From MGBC124762 sp048201935 (GTDB lineage: Bacteria; Bacillota; Clostridia; Oscillospirales; Oscillospiraceae): 64,000 bases of DNA. The stretch lies in assembly GCA_048201935.1 (NCBI GenBank), contig DBFBGR010000003.1:1-64000 (forward strand). The letters run 5' to 3'. Positions 1 to 8,385 of this stretch are shown here, piece after piece. Position 1 is the first letter of the stretch. Each line of letters opens with the position of its first letter. The notes below the pieces were generated by a model that was given only the letters and a program-made list of their open reading frames with translations, was not told where the DNA came from and did no database searches. Position numbers and translations under genes: made by a program.

Positions 1-1
1 C

Positions 2-1693
2 GACCTGCTGGTGTCGGTAGGGCTCATCACCCAGGAGCAGTTGGAGGAGGCCCTGAAGGAGCAAAAGGCCACCCGCAAGCGCCTGGGCGAGGTGCTTTTG
101 AGCTCCGGCGTTATCACCGAGCAGCAGATGATCGAGGCGCTGGAGATGCAGCTTGGTATCAGCTTCATCGACCTCAGCCGGGTGCAGATCCCCACCGAGC
201 TGGCCCGGCTGGTGCCCAAGTCTCTGGCCAAGAAGCACAGCGTGGTGCCCGTCAAGGTGGTCAAGGACGAGCTCATTTTGGCCATGGCGGACCCCTTGAA
301 CTTCATGGCCATCGAGGACGTGCGCTCGGCCACCCGCAAGCGGGTGACCCCCCGCATCGCCACCGCCGTGGCGGTGGACCGGGCCATCGCCTCGCTCTAC
401 GGCGACGAGGGCGCGGTCCGGGCCTTAGAGGAGATGGCCGCCGCCGAGCGGCCCGACCAGGGCCAGGCCGCGGCCAGCAACACCCACGACCTGGACGCTG
501 AGGGCGGCCAGTCCGCCCCCACGGTGCGGTTGGTCAACTCCATTTTGGAGCAGGCGGTCACCGTCCGGGCCAGCGACATCCACCTGGAGCCCCAGGAGGA
601 AGAGATGCTGGTGCGTATGCGGGTGGACGGCCTGTTGCGATCAGGCATTACCATCCCGAGAGACCTTCAAGAGCAGGTCATCTCCCGCTTGAAGATCATG
701 GGCGGCATGGACATCTCCGAGCACCGCATCCCCCAGGACGGCCGTGTGGCGGTCCGGGTGAAGGGCAACGACGTGGATCTGCGTGTCTCCACGCTGCCCA
801 CCATCCATGGCGAAAAGGTCGTTATCCGTCTGCTAGACCGCTCGCTGAAGCTCCACAAGCCCGAGGACTTAGGCCTGACGGGAGATAATCTCGCCAAATA
901 CCACACCCTGCTGGAAAACGCCAGCGGCATGGTGCTTATCGTGGGCCCCACGGGCTCGGGCAAATCCTCCACCATGCAGACCATGATCCGCATTTTGAAC
1001 ACCCCCGAAAGCAACGTGGTCACCCTGGAGGACCCGGTGGAGTACCACATCGAGCGGGTCAACCAGGTCCAGATCAACGAAAAGACCGGCATGACCTTCG
1101 CCAGCGGCCTTCGCTCCATCCTGCGCCAGGACCCGGACGTGATCGCCGTGGGCGAGGTCCGAGACGGCGAGACCGCCGAGATCGCCATGCGCTCGGCCAT
1201 CACCGGCCATCTGGTGCTCTCCACCATCCACGCCAACGACACCCTGGCGGGCATCAACCGCCTGCTGGACATGGGTGTGGAGCCCTACCTCATCGGCGAC
1301 GCGCTCAAGGGCATGATCTCCCAGCGGCTGGTGCGCAGGCTGTGTCCCCAGTGCCGGGAAGAGGTCATGGCCGATGAGGACGAGCTTCGCTGGCTGGGCC
1401 TGCCCCCGGGCACGCAGCAGAAGATCTACCACGCCAAGGGCTGTCCCCACTGCTACCACACCGGCTACCAAGGGCGCATGGGCATTTTCGAGGTGCTGGT
1501 CCTGTCCAGAAAGGCCAAGATGATGATCTCCGAGGGCCGGTCCAAGGCCGAGCTCATGGAGCTGTTGCAAAAAGAGGACTTCACAACCTTGCGGGAAAAC
1601 TGCGTGAAACTGGTGCTGGAGGGCGTTACCACCATCGACGAGGGCGTCCGCACCGTCAATTCCACCGAGGAGGTGCCCAATGCTTCCGCTTAA
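2..1693 (+). CDS. pilB: Type IV pilus assembly (extension) ATPase PilB, 5' end cut by window
   Basis: Cytoplasmic hexameric ATPase that powers pilus polymerisation. The reading frame is already open at the first bases: DLL precedes the first GTG at position 11 and continues straight into an MshEN/GspE N-terminal domain (SVGLITQEQLEEALKEQ), so the true start lies upstream and the GTG at 11 is unlikely to be it. Walker A GPTGSGKSS lies near residue 315 of the visible part, followed by the Walker B/Asp-box region GEVRDGETAEIAM and the His-box region STIHANDT. A C-terminal tetracysteine zinc site (CPQC, then CPHC) is intact. The stop overlaps pilT by 14 bases, indicating translational coupling. 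The identity as PilB rather than a type II secretion GspE follows from the pil neighbours. Confidence 0.93.
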   Translation, partial: DLLVSVGLITQEQLEEALKEQKATRKRLGEVLLSSGVITEQQMIEALEMQLGISFIDLSRVQIPTELARLVPKSLAKKHSVVPVKVVKDELILAMADPLNFMAIEDVRSATRKRVTPRIATAVAVDRAIASLYGDEGAVRALEEMAAAERPDQGQAAASNTHDLDAEGGQSAPTVRLVNSILEQAVTVRASDIHLEPQEEEMLVRMRVDGLLRSGITIPRDLQEQVISRLKIMGGMDISEHRIPQDGRVAVRVKGNDVDLRVSTLPTIHGEKVVIRLLDRSLKLHKPEDLGLTGDNLAKYHTLLENASGMVLIVGPTGSGKSSTMQTMIRILNTPESNVVTLEDPVEYHIERVNQVQINEKTGMTFASGLRSILRQDPDVIAVGEVRDGETAEIAMRSAITGHLVLSTIHANDTLAGINRLLDMGVEPYLIGDALKGMISQRLVRRLCPQCREEVMADEDELRWLGLPPGTQQKIYHAKGCPHCYHTGYQGRMGIFEVLVLSRKAKMMISEGRSKAELMELLQKEDFTTLRENCVKLVLEGVTTIDEGVRTVNSTEEVPNASA

Positions 1694-2777
1694 CGATCTG
1701 GTGGCCCTGGCCAAGGAGCGCCGCACCTCAGATATCCACCTCTGTCCCGGTCTGCCCGCCCGGTTTCGCATCGACGGCGACCTCCAGGACATGGACGAGC
1801 ACGTTTTGACCGCCGACGAGTGCATGGCCTACGCCAAGGAGATGCTCCCCGATACCGACCTGGACGGGGCGGGGGAGTGGGACCTTGCCATCACCTTCCC
1901 CGGGCCCATCCGCTGCCGCGTCAACATCTTCCGCCAGCGGGTGGGGATGTCCTCGGCCATCCGTCTGCTGTCGGAAAAAATTCCCGAGTTGGACGATTTG
2001 GGCCTTCCCCCGGCGGTGAGCCGTCTGCCCGAGCTCAACAAGGGCCTGGTGCTGGTCACCGGCGAGACCGGGTCTGGTAAATCCACCACCCTGGCGGCCA
2101 TTTTGAACCGCATCAACCACACAAAACCCTGCCACATCGTGACCATGGAGGACCCCATCGAGTACGTCTACGACCCCGATAAGTGCGTCATCAGCCAGCG
2201 GGAGATCGGCCTACATACCGACAGCTATTCCAACGCCCTCCGGGCCGTCCTACGCGAGGACCCGGACGTGATCCTCATCGGCGAGATGCGAGACAACGCC
2301 ACCATCGAGACGGCCTTGACCGCCGCCGAGACCGGACACCTGGTCTTCGCCACGCTCCACGTGGGCTCCGCCGCCGAGACGGTGGACCGTGTGGTCACCG
2401 TCTTCCCCGCCGAGCGGCAGCAGCAAATTCGCTTGCAGCTCTCCACCACCCTGATGGCGGTGCTGTCCCAGCAGCTCCTCCCCCGAAAGACCCAGGGCCG
2501 GGTGTGCGCCTGCGAGATGATGGTGGTCAACCACGCCATTCGTAACCTCATCCGAGAGGGCAAGACCCCCCAGATCGAGAGCGCCCTGTCCACCTCGGCA
2601 AGCGAAGGCTCGCTGACCATGGACAACTGCATTTTGGACCTCTACCGCAAGCAGGTCATCTCCGCGGAGACCGCCGTGGCCGCCGCCCGGGACCCGGAGG
2701 CCATGCGCCGCAACACTTCCGGCGGTATGGGGGGCTTCCAGACCCCGCCTGCGGGGATGGGCCGCCCTCGAATTTGA
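1680..2777 (+). CDS. pilT: Type IV pilus retraction ATPase PilT
   Basis: Cytoplasmic ATPase that depolymerises pili and drives twitching motility. The 365-residue length is normal for PilT. Walker A GETGSGKSTT is near residue 125, the Asp box is followed by Walker B IGEMRD, and a His box (ATLHVGSA) is present; the characteristic AIRNLIREGKT stretch of the C-terminal domain is visible. It lacks the long MshEN domain and zinc tetracysteine of PilB, which separates the two. The ATG overlaps the end of pilB. The tail (about 20 residues, GGMGGFQTPPAGMG) is Gly/Met-rich and probably disordered. A dedicated retraction motor implies dynamic pili rather than a simple secretion pseudopilus. Confidence 0.95.
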   Translation: MLPLNDLVALAKERRTSDIHLCPGLPARFRIDGDLQDMDEHVLTADECMAYAKEMLPDTDLDGAGEWDLAITFPGPIRCRVNIFRQRVGMSSAIRLLSEKIPELDDLGLPPAVSRLPELNKGLVLVTGETGSGKSTTLAAILNRINHTKPCHIVTMEDPIEYVYDPDKCVISQREIGLHTDSYSNALRAVLREDPDVILIGEMRDNATIETALTAAETGHLVFATLHVGSAAETVDRVVTVFPAERQQQIRLQLSTTLMAVLSQQLLPRKTQGRVCACEMMVVNHAIRNLIREGKTPQIESALSTSASEGSLTMDNCILDLYRKQVISAETAVAAARDPEAMRRNTSGGMGGFQTPPAGMGRPRI

Positions 2778-2810
2778 CCTTCCCTTAGCTCATAGGAAAG
2801 GAGGCTTGGC

Positions 2811-4025
2811 ATGAACACCTATAAATACAAGGCCCGTGGCGTGGACAGCGGCAAGAGCGTCAGCGGCGTGATCGAAGCCTACAGCGAATTTGAAGCCGTG
2901 GCCCAGATCAAGGCCCAGGACATGATCGTGGAAAAGATCACCCTGATGACCGAGAAGCAGGGCGTTCACGTGGACCTAAATGAGCCCTTGTGGGTCAGCG
3001 ACAAGGTCCTGGCCCTCACCGCCAGCCAGTTCGCCATCATGCTCCGGGCGGGCCTTCCCATGGGTAAGGTGGTCAGCCTGATCGCCGAGCAGACCAGCGA
3101 CAAGCTGATGAAGAAAATTTTGACCGCCTGCGCCGCCGACGTGTCCGCGGGCTACTCCCTGGCCCAGTCCCTGGAGAAAAACGGCAAGAAAATTCCCGCC
3201 GCCTTCATCGAGACCGTCCGGGCCGGCGAGGAATCAGGCTCGCTGGAAATTTGCTTCACCCGATTGAAGGACTACTACGACAAGGCCCACAAGCTCAAGC
3301 GCAAGGTGAAATCCGCTTTGACCTACCCCATCATCCTCATCATCCTGGCCTTCGTGGTGGTGGGTATCGTCATGGTGGTGCTGGTGCCCAGCATGATCGG
3401 CATGTTCGCCAACGCCGGGCAGGACCTTCCCTTGCCCACGCTCATTTTGATGGCGGTGTCCGACTTCTTCGTGGCCTGGTGGCCGGTGCTCATCGGCGTG
3501 CTGGCCGCCATCATCATCGGCATCAAGCTCTACGGCAAGACCCCATCGGGGGCCCTCAACATGGGGAAATTCAAGCTGAAGATCCCCGTCATCGGCAAGA
3601 TCGGCATCATGAACGCCGCCAGCCAGTTTGCCAACACCCTGTGCGTACTGCTGACGGCGGGCCTGCCCATCAACCGGGTGCTGGCCATCACCAGCCGGGT
3701 CATGGACAACCCCGCCGTGGCCAAGACCCTGGACGAGTCGGTGGCCGAGCTGGAGGAGGGCAAGCGTCTGGCGGCGGCTCTCCGGGACAACCCCTATCTG
3801 CCCCCCATGCTCATCGAGATGGTCAGCGTGGGCGAGGAAACGGGCGCGCTGGAGGACACCATGAACACCATTGGCACCTACTATGACGAGGAGGCCGCCG
3901 CCGCCTCGGAAAAGGCCCTTGGCATGCTGGAGCCCATGATGACGGTCTTCCTGGGCGTGTTCATCGGCTTCATCGTCATCGCCATCTACATGCCCATGTT
4001 CACCATGGAGACCCTCATCGGGTAA
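2811..4025 (+). CDS. pilC: Type IV pilus inner-membrane platform protein PilC
   Basis: Polytopic platform protein that couples the PilB/PilT motors to pilin insertion. The 404 residues hold two T2SSF domains: cytoplasmic helical bundle about 60-165, membrane segments about 168-193 and 208-240, second bundle about 265-370, and a last membrane segment about 377-398. The duplicated family signature (A.QFA.ML.AGLP..., then A.QFANTL..LL.AGLPI) is seen in both halves. The ATG at 2811 has GGAGG eight bases upstream. It follows pilT by 33 bases in the same operon. Confidence 0.95.
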   Translation: MNTYKYKARGVDSGKSVSGVIEAYSEFEAVAQIKAQDMIVEKITLMTEKQGVHVDLNEPLWVSDKVLALTASQFAIMLRAGLPMGKVVSLIAEQTSDKLMKKILTACAADVSAGYSLAQSLEKNGKKIPAAFIETVRAGEESGSLEICFTRLKDYYDKAHKLKRKVKSALTYPIILIILAFVVVGIVMVVLVPSMIGMFANAGQDLPLPTLILMAVSDFFVAWWPVLIGVLAAIIIGIKLYGKTPSGALNMGKFKLKIPVIGKIGIMNAASQFANTLCVLLTAGLPINRVLAITSRVMDNPAVAKTLDESVAELEEGKRLAAALRDNPYLPPMLIEMVSVGEETGALEDTMNTIGTYYDEEAAAASEKALGMLEPMMTVFLGVFIGFIVIAIYMPMFTMETLIG

Positions 4026-4044
4026 CCTTTCTGTCGGTTTCATA

Positions 4045-4101
4045 CCCGGGGCCTGACCTCCCCGGGCTGAAATAAAATACATGTATTTTTTCAAAGGAGG
4101 A
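4045..4101 (+). promoter_or_regulatory. pilC-pilA intergenic hairpin and AT-rich 16-bp palindrome
   Basis: A CCCGGGG...CCCCGGG hairpin lies just after pilC. It is followed by a perfect palindrome AAAATACATGTATTTT at 4074-4089 and the ribosome site AAAGGAGG at 4094-4101 of pilA. The AT-rich palindrome stands out in GC-rich DNA and could be a protein-binding site, a promoter element or an RNA hairpin. No clean -35/-10 pair was recognised, so its role is inferred only from position. Confidence 0.4.
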
Positions 4102-4109
4102 AGAAACGT

Positions 4110-4475
4110 ATGAAAAAGGTCAACAAGAAAAAGGGCTTTACCCTTGCCGAGCTGCTGGTGGTCATCGCCATCCTGGCCATCCTGGTCGCCGTGGCCGTGC
4201 CCATCTTCACCGGCGTGCTGGGTGACGCCCAGGACAAGGTGGACAACGCCAACGTCCGCGCCGTCCGCGCCGCCGCTGTCACTAAGATTTTGACCACGCA
4301 GAATCCCACTGATTGGACCATCACCGGCGGTTCTACTCATTCCTGGACCGCCACCGCCAAGGTCTCCGACACCGGTGACATCACCTCCCTGGAGATTGAG
4401 GACGGCACCGCCGGCACCGAGGGCGTTGCCGCCGACGGCACCGTCACCGCCCACATCAGCAGTCTCGATAGCTAA
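4110..4475 (+). CDS. pilA: Major type IV prepilin (PilA-like)
   Basis: A 121-residue type IVa-style prepilin. A short basic leader (residues 1-9) ends in Gly9, and cleavage would give mature Phe10. Glu14 is the conserved +5 glutamate, followed by the hydrophobic helix (FTLAELLVVIAILAIL). The mature domain is short (about 112 residues) and has no Cys pair. A strong AAAGGAGG site sits eight bases before the ATG. It lies between pilC and pilD. Two hairpins directly downstream would favour a high level of this transcript over pilD, as expected for the major subunit. That it is the major pilin is inferred from size and position. Confidence 0.9.
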   Translation: MKKVNKKKGFTLAELLVVIAILAILVAVAVPIFTGVLGDAQDKVDNANVRAVRAAAVTKILTTQNPTDWTITGGSTHSWTATAKVSDTGDITSLEIEDGTAGTEGVAADGTVTAHISSLDS

Positions 4476-4497
4476 TTTCAAACTTCTACCCTTTCTC

Positions 4498-4560
4498 GAG
4501 GGGCGCGCTCTGCGCGCCCCTCGGCGGGGGAAAGGGGCCAGAGCTTCTGGCCCTTTTCCC
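4498..4560 (+). terminator. Tandem hairpins after pilA (partial terminator or mRNA-stabilising structure)
   Basis: The first hairpin has a perfect 11-bp stem GAGGGGCGCGC/GCGCGCCCCTC (4498-4522) with a 3-base loop. The second has a 15-bp stem with one G-U pair (4528-4542 with 4546-4560) and a 3-base loop. The second ends in a weak T-containing tail (GCGCTTTTCTG). The pair separates the small pilin gene from pilD, which is on the same strand with its own AAAGGAGG site, so partial read-through is expected. Confidence 0.7.
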
Positions 4561-4596
4561 GCGCTTTTCTGCTTGGCGCAAAGGAGGCAATTCCCC

Positions 4597-5382
4597 ATGC
4601 CCGACTATTTTCCCTGGATATTGCGGGCCTACATCTTATTTCTGGCCTTTTGGCTGGGGGGCTGCGTGGGCAGCTTTCTAGACTGCGCCGCCGGGCGATA
4701 TCTTCGCCGCATCCCCTTCTGGAAGGGCCGGTCCCACTGCGATTCCTGCGGCCACGTGTTAGACCCGCTGGACCTCATCCCCATCGTGAGCTATCTCCTG
4801 CGCCGGGGCCGCTGCCGTGCCTGTAAGGCGAAAATTCCCGTGCGGTGCCTGGTGGTGGAGCTCCTGACGGCCCTTGTTTACCTCACCACGGTGTGGTGTC
4901 TGGGCCCCACCCTCCAGAGCGTGGAGGCCCTCATTTTAGAGAGCTGTCTCATCTGGCTGTCCCTCGTCGACCTGGACACCATGGAGCTTCCCAATGGGCC
5001 TATGCTGGCCTCGGCCATCAGCTGGCTGGTCTTTCTCTTCAGCTATGAAGACCCCCTGGACCGGCTTTGGTGGGGACTGCTAGGGGCCTTGTTCCTGGGC
5101 GGCGGCGTGCTGTTGGTGAGCCTCATCGCCGATAAGGTGCTGGGCAAGGAGAGCATGGGCGGCGGCGACATCAAGCTGCTGGCGCTGGTGGGCTTGTATC
5201 TCGGCCCTGACGACGGGCTGTTGATGCTGATCCTTTCTTGTCTGCTGGGCCTTGGTTTGGCCTTTCTATTAAAAGCTGGGCGTGACCGGGAGTTCCCCTT
5301 TGGCCCCGCCATCGCCCTGGCGGCGTGGCCCTGTCTGCTGGTGGGCCAGCGGGTGCTGGATTGGTATTTTGGACTGTTTTGA
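4597..5382 (+). CDS. pilD: Type IV prepilin peptidase / N-methyltransferase PilD
   Basis: Integral-membrane aspartic protease that cleaves and N-methylates prepilins. The ATG at 4597, with AAAGGAGG seven bases upstream, gives 261 residues. An upstream ATG in the same frame would run back through pilA and the hairpins and is rejected. The N-terminal four-cysteine zinc motif (CDSCG ... CRACK) is intact. The catalytic aspartates are in the D-x-x-x-x-x-LP motif (VDLDTMELP) and in GGGDIKLL. Six to eight hydrophobic segments are visible. Its substrates should be PilA, the two minor prepilins and the giant pilin of this operon. Confidence 0.93.
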   Translation: MPDYFPWILRAYILFLAFWLGGCVGSFLDCAAGRYLRRIPFWKGRSHCDSCGHVLDPLDLIPIVSYLLRRGRCRACKAKIPVRCLVVELLTALVYLTTVWCLGPTLQSVEALILESCLIWLSLVDLDTMELPNGPMLASAISWLVFLFSYEDPLDRLWWGLLGALFLGGGVLLVSLIADKVLGKESMGGGDIKLLALVGLYLGPDDGLLMLILSCLLGLGLAFLLKAGRDREFPFGPAIALAAWPCLLVGQRVLDWYFGLF

Positions 5383-5412
5383 GAGAAATCCTGAGGAGAG
5401 GAGCTGAGGGAC

Positions 5413-6390
5413 ATGGGCCAGGTACAGCTGGGCGTGGACATCGGCAACCGCAGTGTCCATATGGTGGAATGGGACGGCAAGAGGCTTCGCCAGAGCGCGG
5501 CGGAGCCGCTGCCCGAGGGCTTGGTGAAGGAGGGACGCATCGTCTCCCCCGCCGCCATGGCCGACTTTTTGAAGAGCATGAAGAAGAGCTGCAAGCTCCA
5601 CGGCAAGGAGGTCTCCCTGGCCCTCCACTCCGCGGAGTGCTTCTGCCGCCGCTTCGACGTGCCCGCCATGACCCATCAGCAGCTCAAGGTGAACCTCTCC
5701 TATGAGTTCCGGGACTTCATCACCCAGGAGAAGGAGAAGTATTTTTACGACTACGCCGTGCTGGGCGAGCTGGAGGAGGGGAAGCGGCTGGACCTGATGG
5801 CCGCCGCCACTGCCAAGGAGACCATCGCCATGTACGAGGACATCCTCCACAAGGCGGGCTTCAAGCTGAAGGTGGCCATCCCCGACGAGGTGGCCTACGT
5901 CAACGCGTTGTCGAAATTTGGCGGCGACCAGGCCCAGGAGGGCAGCCGCTGCGTTCTGGACCTGGGCCACGCGGCGGTGAACGTCCACATGTTCCGCCAG
6001 GGCCGCCACCAGACCGGCCGTGGGCTGGACTACGGCTGCGCCGCGTTGGACGACGTTATCGCCGAGCACTTCTCGGTGGCGCCCTATCTGGCCTGCGGCT
6101 ACCGGGAGACCAACTACCAAAACTGCCAGTACTTAGACCGCTGCCAGGAGATCTATGGCTTCATCGCCCTGGAGGTCCTCAAGGCGGTCAACTACTATAA
6201 CTACTCCAACGCCGAGCACCCCGTGGAGGAGATCTGCTGCGTGGGCGGCGGCGTGGGCATCGCGCCGCTTCTGGAGGCGCTGGAGAACACGCTGAGCGTG
6301 CCCATCAAGGGCTGGGATACGCTGTTGCCGGGGCTGGAGCAGGAGCCGTCGTCCCTGCTGGCTCTGGGCGCGGCGCTGCAAAGGGGGTGA
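5413..6390 (+). CDS. pilM: Type IV pilus biogenesis protein PilM (actin-like)
   Basis: Cytoplasmic actin-fold ATPase that binds the N-terminal tail of PilN and links the alignment complex to the motors. The 325 residues show the phosphate-1 motif near residue 5 (LGVDIGNRSVHMVEWDG), the phosphate-2 motif near residue 183 (LDLGHAAVNV) and the adenosine motif near residue 280 (VGGGVGIAPL). There is no membrane segment. It starts the pilM-pilN-pilO block, with PilN beginning six bases after its stop. Confidence 0.88.
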   Translation: MGQVQLGVDIGNRSVHMVEWDGKRLRQSAAEPLPEGLVKEGRIVSPAAMADFLKSMKKSCKLHGKEVSLALHSAECFCRRFDVPAMTHQQLKVNLSYEFRDFITQEKEKYFYDYAVLGELEEGKRLDLMAAATAKETIAMYEDILHKAGFKLKVAIPDEVAYVNALSKFGGDQAQEGSRCVLDLGHAAVNVHMFRQGRHQTGRGLDYGCAALDDVIAEHFSVAPYLACGYRETNYQNCQYLDRCQEIYGFIALEVLKAVNYYNYSNAEHPVEEICCVGGGVGIAPLLEALENTLSVPIKGWDTLLPGLEQEPSSLLALGAALQRG

Positions 6391-6395
6391 GGGCT

Positions 6396-6971
6396 ATGGC
6401 AAAGAAGGAAAAGGCAGTCGCCTCCAAGACCACATTGAACCTGGCCATGCGCGAGCGGGACCTGTCCAAAAGCCCCATCGTGGCCCTCCCGGTCATCGCC
6501 CTCATCGCGGTGGTGGCCATCCTGGTGAGCCTGGGCGTGGGGAGCCAGTTGGCCCGGGTCACCGCCGCCCAGCGGGAAGTGGACCAGACGAAGGCCAACA
6601 TCGCCGCTATGAAGGCGGCCTACGCCGACTATGACGAGGTCCAGGCGGAGTACAACCGCTACACCTACGAGAAATTCGACCGCACCATCGCCGACCGGCT
6701 GGAGGTGTTGAGCCTCATGGAGCGGCAGGTCTATCCCGTCTGCGCCGTGCGGAGCTTCTCCGTGGCCGGGCGGCAGATGTCCCTGGTGCTGGAGGGTCTG
6801 ACCCTGGAGAGCACCTCCGCTCTCATCACCCGGCTGAACGCCGAGAAGATGGTGGACTCGGTCAGCGTCAGCGTCTATGACGCCACGTCGGACTCCGGGG
6901 CCGTCTATCCGCTGACCAATATGGTCATCGTCCTGGCCGACGCCAGTCTCAGCGAGGAGGTGGCCAAGTAA
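6396..6971 (+). CDS. pilN: Type IV pilus alignment protein PilN
   Basis: Bitopic inner-membrane protein of the PilMNO alignment complex. The ATG at 6396 gives 191 residues; a GTG at 6387 overlaps the pilM stop and is less likely given the AAGGGGG site just upstream. The N-terminal cytoplasmic stretch (about 25 residues, with the LNLAMRERD element resembling the PilM-binding INLLP-type motif) is followed by a membrane segment about 28-50, a coiled coil about 52-85 and a ferredoxin-like domain. Its last base is shared with the pilO start. Confidence 0.8.
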   Translation: MAKKEKAVASKTTLNLAMRERDLSKSPIVALPVIALIAVVAILVSLGVGSQLARVTAAQREVDQTKANIAAMKAAYADYDEVQAEYNRYTYEKFDRTIADRLEVLSLMERQVYPVCAVRSFSVAGRQMSLVLEGLTLESTSALITRLNAEKMVDSVSVSVYDATSDSGAVYPLTNMVIVLADASLSEEVAK

Positions 6972-7600
6972 TGCTGATGCGTAACTTTACCCGCCGGGAG
7001 AAGGTCATGCTGGTCATCCTGGTGCTGGTGCTACTGGTGGGGCTTTACTTTTTGTGCGTCCACCGGCCCGTGGAGGCCCGGCTGGAAGAGCTTGCCCAGG
7101 AGAAGGAGGACCTGGAGCTTCAGACCACCGTGGCCACGGTGCGGCTGGAGCAGAGGAACAAGATGAAGGCGGAGCTGGACGAAATTTTCGCGCTCCCCAA
7201 GGACCAGATCACCGTCATGCCGCCCTACAACAATCTGGAGGCGCTGATGGTGCAGTTTGACAGCATCTTCATGGGCCTGGAGCCCAAGCTCAGCTTCCCC
7301 GAGGTCCGCTTCGAGGAGGGCATCGCCACCCGGCCCATCGAGTTCGAGTTCGACGCGCCCGGCTACGACCAGGCCCGGGCCATCCTGACCCGCCTGGCCC
7401 GCACCGGGCAGCGGTCTTTGCTGGACGGCCTTTCCATCCGGCCCATGGAGACGGTGGTCTCCGACCGCTCGGGGATGCTCCAAAACCGCAGCGGCGGCGG
7501 CGATATCAAGACAGAGCCGGTGTCGGTGCGGGGGACCATCTACTTCTACGAGTTGGCCCCGGAGAGCCTGAAGGCCGAGGAGGAGACCCCGGCCAGCTAA
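6971..7600 (+). CDS. pilO: Type IV pilus alignment protein PilO
   Basis: A 209-residue bitopic protein with a membrane segment about 12-29 and a Glu-rich coiled coil about 34-70 (EARLEELAQEKEDLEL). The remaining domain has the size of the PilO ferredoxin-like fold. The ATG overlaps the pilN stop by one base. Sequence identity to named PilO proteins cannot be judged here; position after pilMN and topology are the main evidence. It would pair with PilN around the platform. Confidence 0.75.
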   Translation: MLMRNFTRREKVMLVILVLVLLVGLYFLCVHRPVEARLEELAQEKEDLELQTTVATVRLEQRNKMKAELDEIFALPKDQITVMPPYNNLEALMVQFDSIFMGLEPKLSFPEVRFEEGIATRPIEFEFDAPGYDQARAILTRLARTGQRSLLDGLSIRPMETVVSDRSGMLQNRSGGGDIKTEPVSVRGTIYFYELAPESLKAEEETPAS

Positions 7601-7637
7601 GCCGAGGCGAAAAGACGACAGCAAAGGTGGTGACGAG

Positions 7638-8348
7638 ATGAGTTTGGCCACGAAAAAGCTAAAAGGGAAAGGCGGCGCGTCCATCGTCATCGCCCTTTTG
7701 GTGTTGCTCATCTGCGTCACTGCCGGAGCCGCCGCCCTCACCGCCGCCAGCGCCAACGCCGGACGCTATACCCATCTGCGCCAGGACCAGCAGCGCTACC
7801 TGGCGGTGTCCTCGGCGGCCAAGCTGGTGCGCGCAGAGCTGTGCGGCGGCCACTTTACCGCCACGGCGGTGATGAAGGAGAACAAGGGCGCAGACCCCGA
7901 TTCCGACGAGCTGCCCTTCGAGCTGGAGCTGGGGGCCGGCGGCTATACAGGCGCGTTTGGACCCTGGCTGGAGGAGGACATGACGGCCCTCTTTCAGGCC
8001 AACGCCATCCCCGTGGAGTGGTGGTCCCAGGCGGGACTGGACATTCCCGATGGGGCCGACGGAGCCAGCTACACCGGCCTGAAGTTGGACGTGGAGGGCG
8101 TGGACGAGGAGTTGCTGAGCAAGGTGAAGTGGGAATTGAAGCTGGAGGACGACTACTCCCTCACCGCCACGTTCTGGCTGGAGGACGGGGGAGCCCGCTA
8201 TTACCCCACCGTCCTCACCATCCCCGTCCAGGTGGTCCGGGACGAGACCTCCGAGCCCGAGCGCATCGGCGCGGGCCAGCGGTGGAGGACCACCAAGACC
8301 TTTGAACTGGCCTGGGATGAGGCGGACGCCGTTATTACCCAGGGTTGA
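7638..8348 (+). CDS. PilX-like membrane-anchored protein of the pilus operon
   Basis: A 236-residue protein with a basic N-terminus and one hydrophobic segment about residues 15-37 (ASIVIALLVLLICVTAGA), followed by a soluble domain of about 195 residues. The leader ends KGKGG, but the +5 position after the glycine is not glutamate, so it is not a standard class III prepilin. It resembles PilX-type proteins, which sit at this position before PilV/PilW minor pilins. GGTGGTGACG precedes the ATG. Function in pilus initiation is inferred from position only. Confidence 0.55.
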   Translation: MSLATKKLKGKGGASIVIALLVLLICVTAGAAALTAASANAGRYTHLRQDQQRYLAVSSAAKLVRAELCGGHFTATAVMKENKGADPDSDELPFELELGAGGYTGAFGPWLEEDMTALFQANAIPVEWWSQAGLDIPDGADGASYTGLKLDVEGVDEELLSKVKWELKLEDDYSLTATFWLEDGGARYYPTVLTIPVQVVRDETSEPERIGAGQRWRTTKTFELAWDEADAVITQG

Positions 8349-8385
8349 TTTTCCACAAAATATGACAGGAAGGGAGGTGTTTTCC

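Noticed and set aside
4375..4596. Longer N-terminus for PilD starting inside pilA.
   Set aside because: The upstream part would encode the hairpins and has no membrane or zinc features; the ATG at 4597 has a strong ribosome site.
3234..4598. A 454-codon minus-strand frame covering pilC and pilA.
   Set aside because: It lies opposite two well-supported genes and has His/Gly/Asp-rich composition typical of antisense frames.
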